Origin: Theristus sp. LFF4_11
Lineage: Eukaryota; Nematoda; Chromadorea; Monhysterida; Xyalidae
Direction: 5' to 3'
NCBI GenBank assembly: GCA_030248135.1
Contig: JASANC010002039.1
Span: 109,669-173,668 of the forward strand
DNA: 64,000 bases
Positions 61,793 through 64,000 of the stretch are shown here, piece by piece. The position numbers and the translations under genes are program-made. Positions within the stretch are counted from its first letter, which is position 1. Each line of letters begins with the position of its first letter. Under the pieces are notes generated by a model, which was not told the origin of the DNA, did no database searches, and worked only from the letters and a program-made list of their open reading frames with translations.

Positions 61793-64000
61793 TCGCCAGA
61801 AATGCAATATGTTTCTTATGTCGTTACACCAGTGCCCGCATTATCACCACTGATCAAACATGCTGTGTCCGCTGGTCCCACTTGTGCCTGTCAAATGGCG
61901 CACATGTTGACATCACACATGTCTAATCTTTCATTTTCACTTTTTTTCCTGCGCCAAATTAGAGTGCTGACTGCACTGCAACATTGCGGCTAAGCAGCTG
62001 TCAATTATGCACTGTTTTTGCATCCTTTCAGTGCATGTGACCACGTGATCCAATTGGACGCATCATGTTCAAACTTCCTCATCACATTTTTTTGCTTTCT
62101 GCTTGTATTGTTGCCTTTGAATTTAGAAATGAAAGAGTGTATATTTTAGACTGGAACTTGCCCAATTAGCTGCCAGAGAATTTTTACTGACCCGTGAAAG
62201 ACTCTTTATTGAAAAATGCCAATTCGACTTATGAATGTTTTCAGTTTATAGACAATTTTCGGTTTAGTTTTACTATTGACCACTTGCTATTTTGAAGGAG
62301 GTATGCAGGCAATTTAATGAATTCTTGAGTGGGATTCGCGCGCCAAAAGCGACCCCGCAAATCACTGACATGGTACAACTGTAGCATATTTATTTAGATA
62401 AACCAAGATCAATTTTTGAATGCAGGTTGTGAGCTAACAGTTTAGAAAGAGAATCGCTGTTCTTCGATTGTTTGTACCACGTGAAAGAACCATGGTCCGA
62501 CTCCCGACAGAAGTCATCGCCAATACAAATGTTTTTTTTATCTAGAAACTTTCTGTGCTTTCCATATTGTTATTTGTTATTGGTTATTTGCTGGGGATAC
62601 CTCCTTTCCAGTGAACTTGTACACATCAGATGCACAATGCATGTATTTCCGTATTGTAACATCAAACTGTGCACTAGCATGGCGTGCTTTCGAACAGCCA
62701 CACAAAAAAATGTGAGCGACACAGAGAAACAAGTTGGCTGAGGGCAAGTTGAAACGAAATTTGCGCTCGCATACATCTTTTTATGAGCGAAAAAACGGGC
62801 GTATGTATGCGCGCGCGCGGTATGCACAACGAAAAGCACCAACAAAATGTACAAGGCTGGGGTACGAGCCACAGTGTGCATGTTCAGATGAAAAGTTGAA
62901 GTCGCACGGGAGTTTCGCATAATGCGCCCTGTTGCCCCGCGCAGGCCCGTGCGTGGCGTGTGTGCCACATAAACCGTGCCACTGTTTTGCGCACGTTACA
63001 CAGTACATGTTGCACTTGATGTGCTGTAATGTTGGTGTCGAGCAAAACAAATTGCTACAACTCTTTCGTCTTTTGGCAGAATAAAACAGAGTTTTTAATT
63101 ATCAATTGATTCCAGAATAATGCGGCATCGACCGGGCTGCATTGGCGATGCTTGATTCAGTACAGGGGCGCCTGCGTGACGCACCACGAGCACAGGCGCT
63201 TGTGCATGTGCACGTTGCTCCATTGTGATCAACGTTCTTGTTGCTCTTCGTTTTCTGCGTTTTTCAACGTTCATTCTTAAAGAAAGCTAAACGTAATCGC
63301 ATCAGGTTTGCGGTGGGAGTTGGCTTGGCCCGCACGTTTTTTTTAAATTTTTTATTTATATATCCTGTGCTTTGTGGTTTGAATTTGCCCCCCATTTGGT
63401 GGTTTGGCCTGGGTTTGGGGGGTGTGCACTAAAAAAACCCACATTTGTTTATCCTTGTATGTGCTAACACAAACACAATTGTTTCGTATTGATCGCACAG
63501 TTCATCAGTCATGCTTGAAAATAGGCATGGAACAAAAATACAACTCCACCCTCATGACACGTCAAACAGCGTGTGGGTTTGTTTTAGAACAAAATTTCCA
63601 GAACCTTTGTTTTCAAAGTGTTTGTTGTTTTTTCTACTTGTGCCAAACTGTAAGCGCAAACGAACGAACAGGACGCACGAAACATTTTAAGCGTGAGCTG
63701 CGTTTGCAGCTGCTGTTGTGATGCGCCACACTGACATACAGCGACGTTGGCGAGCATGTCAAAGTCAATTGTCGCTTTTGGCAGTTTGCGCCTGAGCCCA
63801 CAAGTTCTCCCATTATTACCTTGACGCACTACACGCGTGTTAGTCTGAAAACACGCTCACGGCGGTTTTCAGTCTTGATTCGGCACGTATTATGCATATA
63901 TTTGTACATAAAAGTCTACTGACTGTATGCTAACTTGTACATATGTATGTGTTGGTATGTTAGCTGTTGTAAGCTGGAATTGGTCACAGAGTATGTGACT
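61793..64000. other. No gene recognised
   Basis: Mixed, slightly T-rich sequence with short unrelated frames. Nothing here can be tied to a family. A cgcgcgcg patch lies at 62810-62820. Confidence 0.4.

Noticed and set aside
61298..61807. 169-codon minus frame ending in Gly-rich repeats
   Set aside because: It coincides with MITE E; similarity to the frame at 56022-56234 reflects transposon descent, not protein conservation.

Overview
This window is animal nuclear DNA. All eight recognisable genes are split into short exons with GT-AG (twice GC-AG) introns, and the families are metazoan: a DEG/ENaC channel, a membrane-anchored UDP-glycosyltransferase, an SR-type U1 snRNP protein, a p24 cargo receptor and ciliary rootletin. 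The paired cysteine module in the third gene looks like the DB module, which is known almost only from nematodes, so an intron-rich nematode is the best guess. That assignment is an inference. No bacterial, viral, rRNA or CRISPR feature was found.

Layout. 30-2487 (+) DEG/ENaC channel; 2568-5120 (-) UDP-glycosyltransferase, meeting the channel gene tail to tail with 80 bp between stop codons; 5625-8010 (-) secreted protein with two DB-like modules; 8011-11956 a transposon-filled head-to-head spacer; 11957-16092 (+) LUC7L3-type splicing factor; 17039-21849 (-) M17 leucine aminopeptidase (first exon not found); 21850-24856 repeats; 24857-26262 (-) TMED4/9-type p24 protein; 26263-30117 a second transposon-filled head-to-head spacer; 30118-41131 (+) NOP14 ribosome-biogenesis factor, whose middle is replaced by a corrupt low-complexity stretch, an inverted repeat and a 149-bp satellite; 41598-53339 (+) rootletin in 25 exons; 53340-64000 no supportable gene, only short repeats and transposon remnants.

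The exon models were built by matching protein family patterns to splice sites. Where reading phase could be followed (DEG/ENaC, UGT, LUC7L3, LAP, TMED, rootletin and most of NOP14) every junction is in phase, so I rate these highly. Coordinates may be off by one or two bases at some junctions. The genes are unrelated housekeeping or cell-surface functions: splicing (LUC7L3), peptide turnover (LAP), ER-Golgi transport (TMED), 18S rRNA processing (NOP14), cilium structure (rootletin), detoxification (UGT), ion conduction (DEG/ENaC). There is no sign of a shared pathway.

The most interesting non-genic content is a set of non-autonomous transposons. At least four inserts have 8-bp target duplications (hAT-like), two have TA duplications, one is a foldback element whose arms are 15-bp tandem repeats, and one short repeat family sits in introns and once directly abuts a used splice acceptor. 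The strongest caution concerns the assembly: a 400-bp, almost T-free stretch cuts into a conserved NOP14 exon and about 200 expected residues are missing.
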